Part shown: in pieces, positions 28,428-37,231 of the stretch | Numbering within the stretch: the first letter of the stretch is position 1 | Layout of the letters: every line of letters begins with the position of its first letter | From: Mycolicibacterium frederiksbergense | Lineage (GTDB): Bacteria; Actinomycetota; Actinomycetes; Mycobacteriales; Mycobacteriaceae | DNA length: 64,000 bases | Assembly: GCF_029893345.1 (NCBI RefSeq) | Contig: NZ_JARXVE010000006.1 | Location: 333,038-397,037 of the forward strand | Direction: 5' to 3' | Made by a program: the position numbers and the translations under genes | Notes under the pieces: generated by a model | What the model was told of the DNA's origin: nothing | Database searches by the model: none | Seen by the model: the letters and a program-made list of their open reading frames with translations, nothing else

Positions 28428-29938
28428 GTCAGCAGGTCAAGATCACCCGGGCCCGTTTGCATGGCAGCGCGGTGTACCTGGGAGAGGTCACCGGACCGGA
28501 CGGCACTGTGACTCCGGCGTGGTCGGCCAGTCCGGACGAGGTGGTGTGCTGGCTGTGTGATGGCTTCCGGTTCCGGTTTAACCAGCGCCGTTCGACACGC
28601 TGCCGGTATCTGACCTGCGAAGACCGCGACGGTGATCGGGTGATGGTGATCGATCCTGCTGGGGAGCCGGTGTTGGTGCCGATCGGGCGCGCGGTCACCG
28701 ACATCACCGACGCGCAAGCCCGACGCCGGCACAGTTTTCTGGCCGCAATGCCGTCGCTGGTGTTGGAGGCGACGCTGAAAACGGAAGCAACGGACTGGTT
28801 TTCAGCGGCCAAGCGCCGCAAGACAAACGCTGCGGCCGGGCGCCGGCCCGGCGCGATGCCCGGATTCCGCCGCAAGGATTGCGATCAGCGGTTTGTGTGC
28901 TGGTTCAACGGTGGCCGCAACGCGGTGTTGACCAAGACGGGCCGTCGCTCTGGGATGGTGACGATCAGCGGGGCCAGCCCGGCAACGCGCCGTGCGCCCG
29001 GGCTGGGACGAGATGGCAAACCGCACAAACTGGGCTGGAAAGTCACGCTGCATGTGCGGTTGTCGCAGCCGATCCGTCCCTACACGTCGGTGCGGGTGAA
29101 CTGGACGCGTCGGGAGCTGGTGTTCGTCAACGAGCCGCTACCGGTGGCCGGCAAGATCCGTACGGGTGAGGTGGTCGGTGTTGATCGGGGTGTGGTGCAC
29201 ACCGCCGCCGATGACCGGGGCGGGTTCTATAATTCGCCCGACACCGCGGCCCTGGACAAGCAGCGGAAGTTTCATCAACGCCGGATGGCCAAATCCCGGC
29301 TGATCGCCGGCCGTGAGGGCCGCCCGTTCTGGAAATCCGCCCGCTACCAGGCGCACAAGGCTGCCGCGGCGAACCTGTCCGCCAAGCAGGCGCGGATCCG
29401 CGACGATTTCGCGCACAAGCTCAGCACCCAACTCGTACGGGGCAACGATTTCATCGGGATAGAAACGCTGCACCTGGAGCAGATGACCCGCCGGCGCAAG
29501 GGAACCGGCGCAGCCGCCAAACGCGGACTGAACCGGGCGCTGCGGAACGCCGCGCTCGCGCGGCTGGCCCAACACATCGGATACAAAGCCGAACTGGCCG
29601 GTGTCACCGTGGTTGAGGTGCCGGCCGCGTACACCAGTCAACGTTGCCATCGGTGCAGGCACACCGCACGCGAGAACCGCAAAAGCCAAGCGGTGTTCGC
29701 GTGCAAGGCGTGCACCTGGACCGGCAACGCTGATACCAACGCCGCGATCAACGTGCGTGAGGAAGCCCTCACACGCTGGGCGGCGCAAACTGAACAACTG
29801 GCTGGGACATCCGCGGTGAACGCGGGCAGCATCGCTGTCAGCCAGGCGGGGAGCAAGAGTAAGACCGACCCCCACACGGGTCCGGCCCCTGGGCCGGCGG
29901 CATCTGCGATGAACCGCAAACCACCCGAAGCCGCCTAA
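28424..29938 (+). CDS. tnpB: TnpB RNA-guided nuclease (IS605 type)
   Basis: A 504-residue TnpB, larger than the common 400-residue form because of an expanded N-terminal half. The RuvC residues are Asp254 (GVDRGVVHT), Glu347 (IGIETLHLEQM) and Asp437 (GNADTNAAINV). A zinc ribbon is formed by CHRC and CKAC. TnpB proteins cut DNA directed by an RNA transcribed from the element's right end and favour retention of the element. All catalytic residues are intact. The start overlaps the tnpA stop. A C-terminal tail after the third RuvC block (about 60 residues) probably overlaps the guide-RNA scaffold. Confidence 0.93.
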   Translation: MSQQVKITRARLHGSAVYLGEVTGPDGTVTPAWSASPDEVVCWLCDGFRFRFNQRRSTRCRYLTCEDRDGDRVMVIDPAGEPVLVPIGRAVTDITDAQARRRHSFLAAMPSLVLEATLKTEATDWFSAAKRRKTNAAAGRRPGAMPGFRRKDCDQRFVCWFNGGRNAVLTKTGRRSGMVTISGASPATRRAPGLGRDGKPHKLGWKVTLHVRLSQPIRPYTSVRVNWTRRELVFVNEPLPVAGKIRTGEVVGVDRGVVHTAADDRGGFYNSPDTAALDKQRKFHQRRMAKSRLIAGREGRPFWKSARYQAHKAAAANLSAKQARIRDDFAHKLSTQLVRGNDFIGIETLHLEQMTRRRKGTGAAAKRGLNRALRNAALARLAQHIGYKAELAGVTVVEVPAAYTSQRCHRCRHTARENRKSQAVFACKACTWTGNADTNAAINVREEALTRWAAQTEQLAGTSAVNAGSIAVSQAGSKSKTDPHTGPAPGPAASAMNRKPPEAA

Positions 29939-29998
29939 CGGCCAAGGGAATCCACCGCTTTCAAGCGGTGGAGGATGTCAACGGAAAACCGGGTTGGG
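29830..29998 (+). ncRNA. predicted omega RNA (right-end guide RNA) region
   Basis: In IS605 elements the guide RNA covers the tnpB 3' end and the right end, then extends into flanking DNA as a guide of about 16-20 bases. Here the 10-bp terminal hairpin and GTCAA end (29951-29981) supply the scaffold end, and the flank from 29982 would be the guide. That guide matches the monooxygenase gene itself. The 5' limit is a guess. Confidence 0.4.
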
Positions 29999-30684
29999 CT
30001 CCCGAGACGCCCTGGCCGGATTCCTGGATTCTGATCGGCGCCATGGCGGCCGTCACCGCTCGGTTGCGGTTCTCCAACGCCGTGTACGTGGCGCCGGCCA
30101 GACCACTGCTCGAAGTGGCCAAACAGGTCGCCACGGCGTCGGTGCTGTCCGACGGGCGGGTCGCGCTCGGCGTCGGGGTGGGGTGGATGCGCGAGGAATT
30201 CGAATTGATGGGCCAGGACTTCGAAACCCGCGGTAAGCGGCTGGACGAGATGATCCCGGCGCTGCGTGAGCTGTGGCGCGGCGGCTGGGTGTCCTTCACC
30301 GGCGAGTACTACCAGGTACCCGAGATGATGATCGAACCCCATCCGGTGGCACCCGTGCCCATCCTGTGCGGCGGCGAATCCGAGGCGGCGCTGCGGCGTG
30401 CGGCCCGATCCTGCGACGGGTGGATCGGCTATGCCTACACCCTGGAGCAGGCCACCCGCTACACCACCCGGCTGGCCGAACTGCGCCGGGACTACGGGCG
30501 CGCACACGAGCCGTTCGACATCATGCTGGCACTGCTGGACCCGCCGTCGCCGGATCTGTACAAACGGGCCGAGGACCTCGGCATCACCGCGGTGATGTGC
30601 GCGCCGTGGGCAGGTGCTGATGCACCTGGTTATCGGGAAGCCATCGAGCGGTTCTCCGAAACGATCATTTCGAAGGTGTGCTGA
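29982..30684 (+). pseudogene. F420/luciferase-type monooxygenase, 3' part (interrupted)
   Basis: The remaining 234 codons of the split gene. They start GKPGWAPETPWPDSWILIGAMAAVT and contain ARPLLEVAKQVATASVLSDGR, GVGVGWMREEFELMGQDF and a C-terminal SDGWIGY-type region, all typical of the F420-dependent LLM class (TIGR03619-like). It lacks its own start; an in-frame ATG at 29968 lies within the insertion sequence's right end. Joined to 27755-27906 it gives a 284-residue protein of normal length. The 3' end overlaps the convergent livM gene by 20 bases. Confidence 0.88.
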
Positions 30685-31687
30685 CCCGGGAGAGTTCGTC
30701 CTCCTCGATCCAATCGTCCAGCCGCTTCTTGTATTTCGCGGCCACAGGTACCAGTCCTCGGGGTACCAGCACGATCATCGCCAGCAGGATCAAGCCCAGC
30801 ACGATGAGCCGGACATCGGGCCAGCTCTGCAAGCGGGCCTGTACGAACGTCATGATCACGGTGCCGACGATCGGGCCCATCACGGTGCCGAGCCCGCCGA
30901 CCACCAGCATGGTGACCAACAGCGCCATCGGCGCCAGACCCATCAAACTGGGCGAAACCACGCCGAACACATAGGCATACAGCGCCCCGGCCACCCCGGC
31001 GAAGAAACCGGAGAGCCCGAACACCAGCATCTGGAAGGTCCGCGGGCTGATGCCGCGCGCCGCCGCCAGTGACGGATTGTCGCGCAGCGCAACGAATCCG
31101 CTGCCCAACGGGGATCGCATCACCAGATACAGGGCGAAGCCGGTGAACACCGCGACCGCCAGCGCGATCCAGTACGACGCCCGGTCCTTGGAGATGCCGT
31201 CGAGCCCGAGCCCGAAACCCCGGTACCCCGACAGGCCGTAGGAACCGCCGGTGAACCCGGTCTGATCGGAGATGATCAGTAGCCGCACCACCTCGGCGAA
31301 ACCGAACGTCATCAGCGACACGTAGATGCCCCGCAATCGCAGTGCCGGCAACGACAGCAGGGTCGAGACGACCAGCGCGGCGACGCCGCCCAGCACGATG
31401 TTGACCGGCATGGGCAGATGCGAATGCAGGCTCAACAGGGCGGCGACATACGCGCCCACGGCATACACCGCGAGCTGGCCGAAGTGCCACACCCCGGAGA
31501 ACCCGAGCACCAGGTTCCAGCTCTGGTTCAACGTCAGCCAAATGGCGCCGAGGGTCGCGATCACCAGCCAGCTGGTGTTGGGCACGGTGAACGGCAGCAT
31601 GACCGCGAACAGCAGGCCGACGGCCAGTGCGATGCGTTGCGGCCGTGGCCATCCCATCGCGGCCGGGCTCCAAGTGCGGGTGCTCAC
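30665..31687 (-). CDS. branched-chain amino acid/amide-type ABC permease (LivM family)
   Basis: A 340-residue inner-membrane permease with about nine hydrophobic segments. The family core is ALRLRGIYVSLMTFGFAE, then GGSYGLSG and LRDNPSLAAARGISP (the EAA-like cytoplasmic loop). It starts at GTG overlapping the LivH stop. It forms a heteromeric channel with LivH, powered by the two ATPases downstream of the binding protein in the same transcript. It ends the ten-gene operon. Confidence 0.9.
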   Translation of the reverse strand: MSTRTWSPAAMGWPRPQRIALAVGLLFAVMLPFTVPNTSWLVIATLGAIWLTLNQSWNLVLGFSGVWHFGQLAVYAVGAYVAALLSLHSHLPMPVNIVLGGVAALVVSTLLSLPALRLRGIYVSLMTFGFAEVVRLLIISDQTGFTGGSYGLSGYRGFGLGLDGISKDRASYWIALAVAVFTGFALYLVMRSPLGSGFVALRDNPSLAAARGISPRTFQMLVFGLSGFFAGVAGALYAYVFGVVSPSLMGLAPMALLVTMLVVGGLGTVMGPIVGTVIMTFVQARLQSWPDVRLIVLGLILLAMIVLVPRGLVPVAAKYKKRLDDWIEEDELSRVSTPSK

Positions 31688-32571
31688 AGTCGGGCCTCCT
31701 GGGGTTTGCCGTCGATACCCCAGGGGCGGAAGACGAGGACGATGAGGATGGCCGCGTACAGCACCGGCAGCGCGTAGGTCGAACTCCAGTAGATGGAGAC
31801 CGCGGCCTGCACGAACCCAATGATGTAGGCGGCGATGATGGTGCCGCGCACGCTGCCTAGCCCGGCGAAGATCGCCACGATCATGGCCTGCAGCAGCGGC
31901 AGATCGCCGGAGTTCGGATAGACGAAATAGATGGGCGCCAACAGCACGCCGGCGATACCGGCGAGCGCCGCGGCCAGACCGACGGTGACCACGTACACCC
32001 GCCGCGCCGGGATACCCATCAACCGGGCGGCGTCGAGGTTTTGCGCCACCGCGGTGATCGCCAGCCCGTAGCGGTTCCGGGTGAGAAATGCGCCGAGCCC
32101 CAGCAGCATGCCGATGGCCACCACCGCCATCAGCAACGAGTGATAGGTGATCGACACCCCGGAGAACAGGTCCAGCCGCCCGGAGACCAGTTCGGGGAAG
32201 GGTTTCTGACGCGGGCCGAAGATCGCCAGCACCAGGCTCTGGATGATGGTGGCGATGGCGAACGTCGAGATGAATGCCGTCATCTCGAAATCCACCCCGG
32301 CGCGGCCCAGCAGCGGGCGCACCGCGCCGTAGAAGGAGACGACCCCGAGTAGGAACGCCACGAATGCGGCGAACAGCAGCGACGCCCACACCGGCAGGCC
32401 CCACTGCTCGACGAACACGTAGGCGGCCATGCCGCCGACCATCACCATGACGCCCTGGGCCATATTGAGCACCCGCAAAGTGCCGTATACCAGGCTCATC
32501 CCGATGGTGATCAGCGCCAGCATTGAGCCTTGCACGATCGTGCTGACCAGAGTTTGCAGTGCCAGGTTCAC
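31684..32571 (-). CDS. branched-chain amino acid/amide-type ABC permease (LivH family)
   Basis: A 295-residue integral membrane protein, LivH type: the N terminus MNLALQTLVSTIVQGSMLAL, then GTLRVLNMAQGVMVMVGGMAAYV, and the loop AVAQNLDAARLMGIPARRV that docks on the ATPase. The ending VFRPWGIDGK is typical. It overlaps livF by four bases and livM by four bases. It is one half of the translocation pore. Confidence 0.9.
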   Translation of the reverse strand: MNLALQTLVSTIVQGSMLALITIGMSLVYGTLRVLNMAQGVMVMVGGMAAYVFVEQWGLPVWASLLFAAFVAFLLGVVSFYGAVRPLLGRAGVDFEMTAFISTFAIATIIQSLVLAIFGPRQKPFPELVSGRLDLFSGVSITYHSLLMAVVAIGMLLGLGAFLTRNRYGLAITAVAQNLDAARLMGIPARRVYVVTVGLAAALAGIAGVLLAPIYFVYPNSGDLPLLQAMIVAIFAGLGSVRGTIIAAYIIGFVQAAVSIYWSSTYALPVLYAAILIVLVFRPWGIDGKPQEARL

Positions 32572-33293
32572 GAGTCCACTCCGAGGTAGGTGGCCGCGAC
32601 GGCCGGATCGGACAACACCTGCGTCACGGTGCCGGTGGCGCGCACCGCACCGTTCTCGATGAGCGTGAGCCGGTCGGCGAGATCGCGGACGCGGGAGAAG
32701 TTCTCCTCGACAAGCAGAATCGTCAGCCCCGAACCGTGGATCTCGGCGATCTTGCGGTACACCTCGTCCACCAGCACCGGGGCCAGGCCGAGGCTCGGCT
32801 CGTCGATCATCAGGATTCGGGCATCGGCCATCAGCCCGCGCCCGATCGCCACCATGCGCCGTTCCCCGCCGGACAGGGTGCGGGCCCGCTGCCCGGACCG
32901 TTCGGCCAGCCGCGGGAAGATGTCGTACACCCGCTCCAGCAGCTGGGCGCGCTCGGCTCGGCCGCCCTTGCGCAGGAATGCCCCCAGTGTCAGGTTCTCC
33001 AACACGGTCATATCACCGAACAGCAGGTCTCCCTGCGGGATGTGCACCAAACCGCGGGCGGCGATGGTTTCCGGTCGCAGCCGTGTGATGTCTTGTCCGG
33101 CAAGCGTTATCGTGCCCTTGGTCGGGGCGATCAACCCGCTGGCCGCGCGCAGGATCGTCGATTTGCCGTGACCGTTCGGGCCGATCAGCACCGCGAATTG
33201 GCCTTCGCGCACCTGCAGGTCCACCCCGTGCACCACCGGGGTGGCGTCGTATCCGGCGTGCAGGCCGGTGATCTCCAACAGCGTGTCAGGCAT
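32568..33293 (-). CDS. ABC transporter ATPase (LivF family)
   Basis: A 241-residue ATPase with Walker A GPNGHGKS (38-45), signature LSGGERR (140-146) and Walker B LMIDEP. The C terminus LGVDS is usual for LivF. All nucleotide-binding motifs are intact, in contrast to its partner LivG. It overlaps livG by eight bases and livH by four. It energises the importer on the cytoplasmic side. Confidence 0.92.
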   Translation of the reverse strand: MPDTLLEITGLHAGYDATPVVHGVDLQVREGQFAVLIGPNGHGKSTILRAASGLIAPTKGTITLAGQDITRLRPETIAARGLVHIPQGDLLFGDMTVLENLTLGAFLRKGGRAERAQLLERVYDIFPRLAERSGQRARTLSGGERRMVAIGRGLMADARILMIDEPSLGLAPVLVDEVYRKIAEIHGSGLTILLVEENFSRVRDLADRLTLIENGAVRATGTVTQVLSDPAVAATYLGVDS

Positions 33294-34077
33294 CAGAACC
33301 TCCCTCCTGCCTGGTGGCTTGCGCGCCTTCGGCAGCCGCTTCGCCCAGGTACACCCGCACCACTTCCTCGTGCGAGAGCATCTCGTCCGGGGTGCCCTCG
33401 AACAGTTTTCGGCCCTGGTTCATGATCAGGACCCGGTCCGAGAGCGTCATCAACGCGCGCATCACGTGCTCGATGAGCACGATGGTCACCGCCCGCTCCT
33501 TGATCGCGGTCAACAAGTCGAGCAGCTCATCGATCTCGGCCAGGCTCAGGCCGCCGAAAGGCTCGTCCAGGAACAGCATCTTGGGTTCGGTGGCCAGTGC
33601 CGAGGCGATCATCAGCTTTTTCTTGTCGAACACCGGCAGCGGCCCGGCCTGATCGTCGGAGCGGCCCGCCAGGCCGACGAATTCCAGCTCGGACCAAGCT
33701 TTTTCCAGAGCATCGGGGTCCTTGCGCAGCGCCGACCACCAGCGCTTGCCGGTGCCGAACTGGGCGCCGACCACCGCGTTGGCAAGCACCGTCTGGGTGT
33801 CGAACACCGACGGGTGCTGGAACGTCCTGGCGATGCCGAGGTGACAGATCCTGGTGATGCTGGCGCTGGTGACATCGGTGCCCTGGTAACGCACCTGCCC
33901 GGATGTGGCGCCGGTCATCCCGGTCACGACATCGAAGAACGTGGTCTTGCCGGCCCCGTTGGGGCCCGCGATGCCGAACACCTCGCCGGCGTGCACCGCG
34001 ACCGAGATGCCGTCGACGGCGGTCAGCCCGCCGTACCGCTTGGTGACGGAGTCGGTTTCGAAGAGTGGAGCGGACAT
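33286..34077 (-). CDS. ABC transporter ATPase (LivG family) with degenerate signature motif
   Basis: A 263-residue LivG-type ATPase. Walker A is GPNGAGKT (38-45), the Q-loop region contains ARTFQHPSVF, and Walker B is MLFLDEPFGGLS followed by the H-loop EHVMRAL. The signature LSxGxQ is replaced by LPVFDKKK (about 149-156), which loses the conserved serine and glycine. Heterodimeric ABC ATPases with one degenerate site are known, so the pair LivF/LivG may have only one fully active site. The stop is three bases before the binding-protein gene's... coding order: it lies just downstream of the binding protein (four-base gap). Confidence 0.88.
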   Translation of the reverse strand: MSAPLFETDSVTKRYGGLTAVDGISVAVHAGEVFGIAGPNGAGKTTFFDVVTGMTGATSGQVRYQGTDVTSASITRICHLGIARTFQHPSVFDTQTVLANAVVGAQFGTGKRWWSALRKDPDALEKAWSELEFVGLAGRSDDQAGPLPVFDKKKLMIASALATEPKMLFLDEPFGGLSLAEIDELLDLLTAIKERAVTIVLIEHVMRALMTLSDRVLIMNQGRKLFEGTPDEMLSHEEVVRVYLGEAAAEGAQATRQEGGSDA

Positions 34078-34080
34078 GGG

Positions 34081-35406
34081 TCAGTGGATCCAGGCCGGCA
34101 GCACGAAGGTGCCCTTGCCGTACGGTGCGGGCGACAGCAGCACCTGCTTGCCGTCCTGGATCTGATACGTCAGGTGCGGCATGGCCAGGCTGGGATCGTC
34201 GACCTTGTCCGGATACGGCACCGCGGTGAGCTCCTTGTCGTCGAAACGGTAAGTACCCACCACACCGCGGAAGATGGTCGACTTCAGGTATGAGGTGACC
34301 GTGTCGAAGTCGTACGGGTCGCCCGCCTGCGCGGCGGCACGTGCCCACAGCCGCACCGTATCGTATTGCGCGCCAGACTGACTCATGCCGGGCTCGACGT
34401 TGTACTTCTTGCGGTAACGGTCGGCGAACTCGGTGCCCATCTGGTCGGGCAGGGTGCCGATGGTGGTCGACCACAGGATGCCGTTGGCCGCGCCCTTGGC
34501 CAGGTCCAGGTACTCGGGCACGCTCGGCCCGTACTGCTGGTACAGCAGCGACGGGGTGGGAGCGCTGGCGAACTGGGTGGCGAAGCTGGCGAGGTCGCCG
34601 GCCAGGTAGTCGGTGATGAAGATCAGCGCCGGGGGATTGGCCCGGATCCGGGCCAACTGCGGACCCCAGTCGGCGTTCGGCGCCGTCACTTCGTCGTAGT
34701 GGGTCACCTCCCAGCCCATTGCCTTGATCCCGTCCTGCAGCACCTTGGCGATCGAGATGCTGTACGAGTCATTGCTCGAAATCACGGCTGCTGTTTTGGT
34801 TTTCGGGACCCAGGTGCGGGCGTCGATCCATTCCTGCATCAGCTGCAGAAACCCCTTGGCGTACCAGATCTCGGTCGGGCAGCACTGGAAGATGTTGGTG
34901 ATGCCGTGCTCGACAACGTAATCGGTGTTGGCCTGCAGGGTGTTGGTGTGCAGCAGCGGCACTCCCGCATTTCCGTAGATGTCGTACTCGGCGGACGTGG
35001 TCGAGGTGTAGCCGGCGAAGGCCGCGGCCACCTGTTCCTGGGACACCAACCGCTGCGCGGCCTGGATGAAGTTCTCCGGGGCCTGATCGGAGATGTCGGC
35101 GGTGATCAGTTCCACCGGACGGCCCGCCACCCCTCCCGCCGCGTTGATGTCCTCGATGGCCATCTTCGCGCCGCGCACCATTTCCAGCCCGTCGCCGGAG
35201 TAGGGGCCGGTGACCGGGGCGACGCTGCCGATCTTGATCGTCTCGCCCGACGCGGCGCCGGCGAACCCGGTTCCACCTTGCGGTTTCATCACCCACGCAG
35301 CGGCACCACCGACCACGAAACCACCGGCGCCGGCGGTGGTCAGCCCGCGCACAAAGTTGCGCCGGGAGACTCCACGCGGTCCTCCGGGATCGGGCGTGTG
35401 CGGCAT
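34081..35406 (-). CDS. ABC transporter substrate-binding protein, Tat-exported (LivK/AmiC/UrtA fold)
   Basis: A 441-residue type I periplasmic-binding protein. The N-terminal SRRNFVRG with a following hydrophobic Ala/Gly stretch is a twin-arginine signal (Arg15-Arg16), so the folded protein leaves via Tat. The mature domain begins IKIGSVAPVTGPYSGDG and contains DINAAGGVAGRPVELI, the canonical LivK/Peripla_BP_6 pattern; TDYLAGDLASFATQF and ILWSTTIGT recall amide- and urea-binding members. The next gene upstream encodes a protein with the same domain fused to an HTH. The ligand is unknown: amino acid, amide or urea-type. Confidence 0.88.
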   Translation of the reverse strand: MPHTPDPGGPRGVSRRNFVRGLTTAGAGGFVVGGAAAWVMKPQGGTGFAGAASGETIKIGSVAPVTGPYSGDGLEMVRGAKMAIEDINAAGGVAGRPVELITADISDQAPENFIQAAQRLVSQEQVAAAFAGYTSTTSAEYDIYGNAGVPLLHTNTLQANTDYVVEHGITNIFQCCPTEIWYAKGFLQLMQEWIDARTWVPKTKTAAVISSNDSYSISIAKVLQDGIKAMGWEVTHYDEVTAPNADWGPQLARIRANPPALIFITDYLAGDLASFATQFASAPTPSLLYQQYGPSVPEYLDLAKGAANGILWSTTIGTLPDQMGTEFADRYRKKYNVEPGMSQSGAQYDTVRLWARAAAQAGDPYDFDTVTSYLKSTIFRGVVGTYRFDDKELTAVPYPDKVDDPSLAMPHLTYQIQDGKQVLLSPAPYGKGTFVLPAWIH

Positions 35407-35505
35407 GGGGTCTCCTTCGGTTAGCAGGGGATGTCATTACAGCGAACAGCGTGGATACGGACATCCGTCAAATGACGCATTGACGAGACGGCAGTGTGCA
35501 GCGGA

Positions 35506-37221
35506 TCAGCGCGACACACACCAGGACGGCAGCACGAACCGCGACACCGACCCGAACGGCTCGGGTGCCAACGCGCGGTGGGTGCCGCCCTGGATCTGGT
35601 AGATCATGTGCGCCTGGCCGATCGACGCATCCGGTGTGACGTCCGGATACGACAGCGTGGCGTGATTGCGCTCGCCGAAGTAGTACACGCCGTTCACCCC
35701 GCGGTGCGGCCATCGGCGCAGGTAGCGCACCACATCGGCGGCATCACGGTTGGAGGTGGCCGCCCACGCCGCAGCCAGCAGATTCACCCGGTCGTAGGCG
35801 GCCCCGGCCTGTGACCAGCCGGGCGGGCGTCCGAACCGGGCGGTGTACTGGCTGCGGAAGCGCTGGCCGAGCACATCGTCGTAGGTGCCGGTGGTGGTGG
35901 ACCAGATGACCCCGTCGGCGCTGACCCCGAGTGTCGCCTGGAATTGGGGGATCGACGGCCCGTAGACGCAATACACCAGGGCGGGTAGGCCGAGCTTGAC
36001 GAACTCGCGGTGGAACGCCGCCACCTCCTGGTCCAGAAAATGCGTCACCATCACCACCTCGGGATCCAGCGCCGCCAACCGGGCCGCCACCCTGGACCAG
36101 TCGATGCTGCCGATGGGCACCCGGATCAGCTCGTCCACCGACCACCCGGCCCGGTCCGCGGTGGCCAGGAACGGCTCGGTGGTCACCTGGGTGCTCGAGG
36201 TCGCCGCCTCGATGCACACAATCCGTCTGCTGCGCGGCCGCCACCGGCCGTGGGTCTGCAGATCGGTGAGCAGTCGCACCATGCCCATCCCGTAGAACGT
36301 CTCGGAGGCGCAGGTCTGCAGGACCGCGCCGAACCGGGCCGGATCGGCCTCGGTCTGCTCGACCTGCTCGGCGAACGTGGCGGTGTGCAGGAAGGGCTTC
36401 CCGTAGTCGGCGACCAGATCGATGACACCGGAATGTTCGGCGCTGGCGTAGCTGGTGGTGATCGCGTCGACATCGTGGGCGAACAGTTGTCCCAGCCCGC
36501 GTTGCACGCTGTCCCAACTGAACACGTCGACCTCGGCGGTGACGAGATCCACCCGGCGTCCCGCAACGCCGCCGGTGGCGTTGAGCTCCTCCATTGCCAG
36601 AGTGGAACCCTGCCGGACCTCGATACCGTCGGCGGCCGCCGCGCCGGTCGGGATGAGCACGCCCACCAACAAGGGGCGACGGCCCGGGTACGCGGGCCGC
36701 AAGGGTGGCACCTCGATGCGCGGTACGCCGGTGACGATCTTCTCCAGCTCCACCACACCGATGCCCGGCCGACCGTCCACCCCGCCGGGGATGGGCAACC
36801 GGATCAGCCCGGAATCCACCGCGAGGGCCGACAGCCCGCCGCGGGTGTCCTGGTCGAGTTTGGCCAGCAGTCGTTCGATCTGGGTGGATACGGTGCGGGC
36901 GCTGGTGCCCAGCCGTTCGGCGATGCCGGCGTTGGTCAGCCCCAGCGTCAACAGGGTCAGGATGTCGGTTTCGCGCACCGTGATGCCGCGTGGCATCTCG
37001 ACCTCGGCCACCCGAAGCGTCGCCCTGTCGCCACCGCAATGGGTGCGGTCGCGCGCGAGGTGGATCGACAACCAGGCCTCGTCGTGGCGGTAGAGAAACC
37101 GCAGCGAGTCCCGGCTGGTCCGGAAGAACGCCTGCCCGTACCCGATCACCGCGGCCGGGACCGCGGGATGACTGGCGCATGCGTCCGGGGTGAGGCTCAG
37201 TTCGGCGACGATGCGCGACAT
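35506..37221 (-). CDS. LuxR-type HTH fused to a solute-binding (AmiC-like) sensor domain
   Basis: A 571-residue one-component regulator candidate. Residues 1-78 form an uncharacterised cap; 80-133 are a LuxR/GerE HTH (ITVRETDILTLLTLGLTNAG, IAERLGTSARTVSTQI); from about 183 (RPLLVGVLIPTG) to the end is a Peripla_BP_6 domain. It has no signal peptide or membrane segment, so the binding domain should be cytoplasmic like AmiC. Segments such as GVIWSTTTGT and the C-terminal AHMIYQIQGG...FVLPSW parallel the adjacent transport binding protein, so the sensor was probably copied from it. The ATG starts ten bases after the C45 gene. It probably controls this operon according to imported ligand. Confidence 0.85.
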   Translation of the reverse strand: MSRIVAELSLTPDACASHPAVPAAVIGYGQAFFRTSRDSLRFLYRHDEAWLSIHLARDRTHCGGDRATLRVAEVEMPRGITVRETDILTLLTLGLTNAGIAERLGTSARTVSTQIERLLAKLDQDTRGGLSALAVDSGLIRLPIPGGVDGRPGIGVVELEKIVTGVPRIEVPPLRPAYPGRRPLLVGVLIPTGAAAADGIEVRQGSTLAMEELNATGGVAGRRVDLVTAEVDVFSWDSVQRGLGQLFAHDVDAITTSYASAEHSGVIDLVADYGKPFLHTATFAEQVEQTEADPARFGAVLQTCASETFYGMGMVRLLTDLQTHGRWRPRSRRIVCIEAATSSTQVTTEPFLATADRAGWSVDELIRVPIGSIDWSRVAARLAALDPEVVMVTHFLDQEVAAFHREFVKLGLPALVYCVYGPSIPQFQATLGVSADGVIWSTTTGTYDDVLGQRFRSQYTARFGRPPGWSQAGAAYDRVNLLAAAWAATSNRDAADVVRYLRRWPHRGVNGVYYFGERNHATLSYPDVTPDASIGQAHMIYQIQGGTHRALAPEPFGSVSRFVLPSWCVSR

Positions 37222-37231
37222 CGGAAGGAGT

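Larger units (their letters stand above)
27907..29981 (+). mobile_element. IS200/IS605-type insertion sequence (tnpA + tnpB)
   Basis: A complete single-strand transposon of about 2.07 kb carrying a Y1 transposase and TnpB. The left end has an imperfect hairpin (27925-27932 with 27937-27944). The right end has a 10-bp hairpin (29951-29960 with 29963-29972) followed by GAGGATGTCAA, a typical IS605-group right end. No target duplication is expected. The ends are set where removing the element rejoins the flanking monooxygenase in frame (152 + 703 bases = 285 codons). Exact bounds are inferred and could shift by a few bases. Confidence 0.85.
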
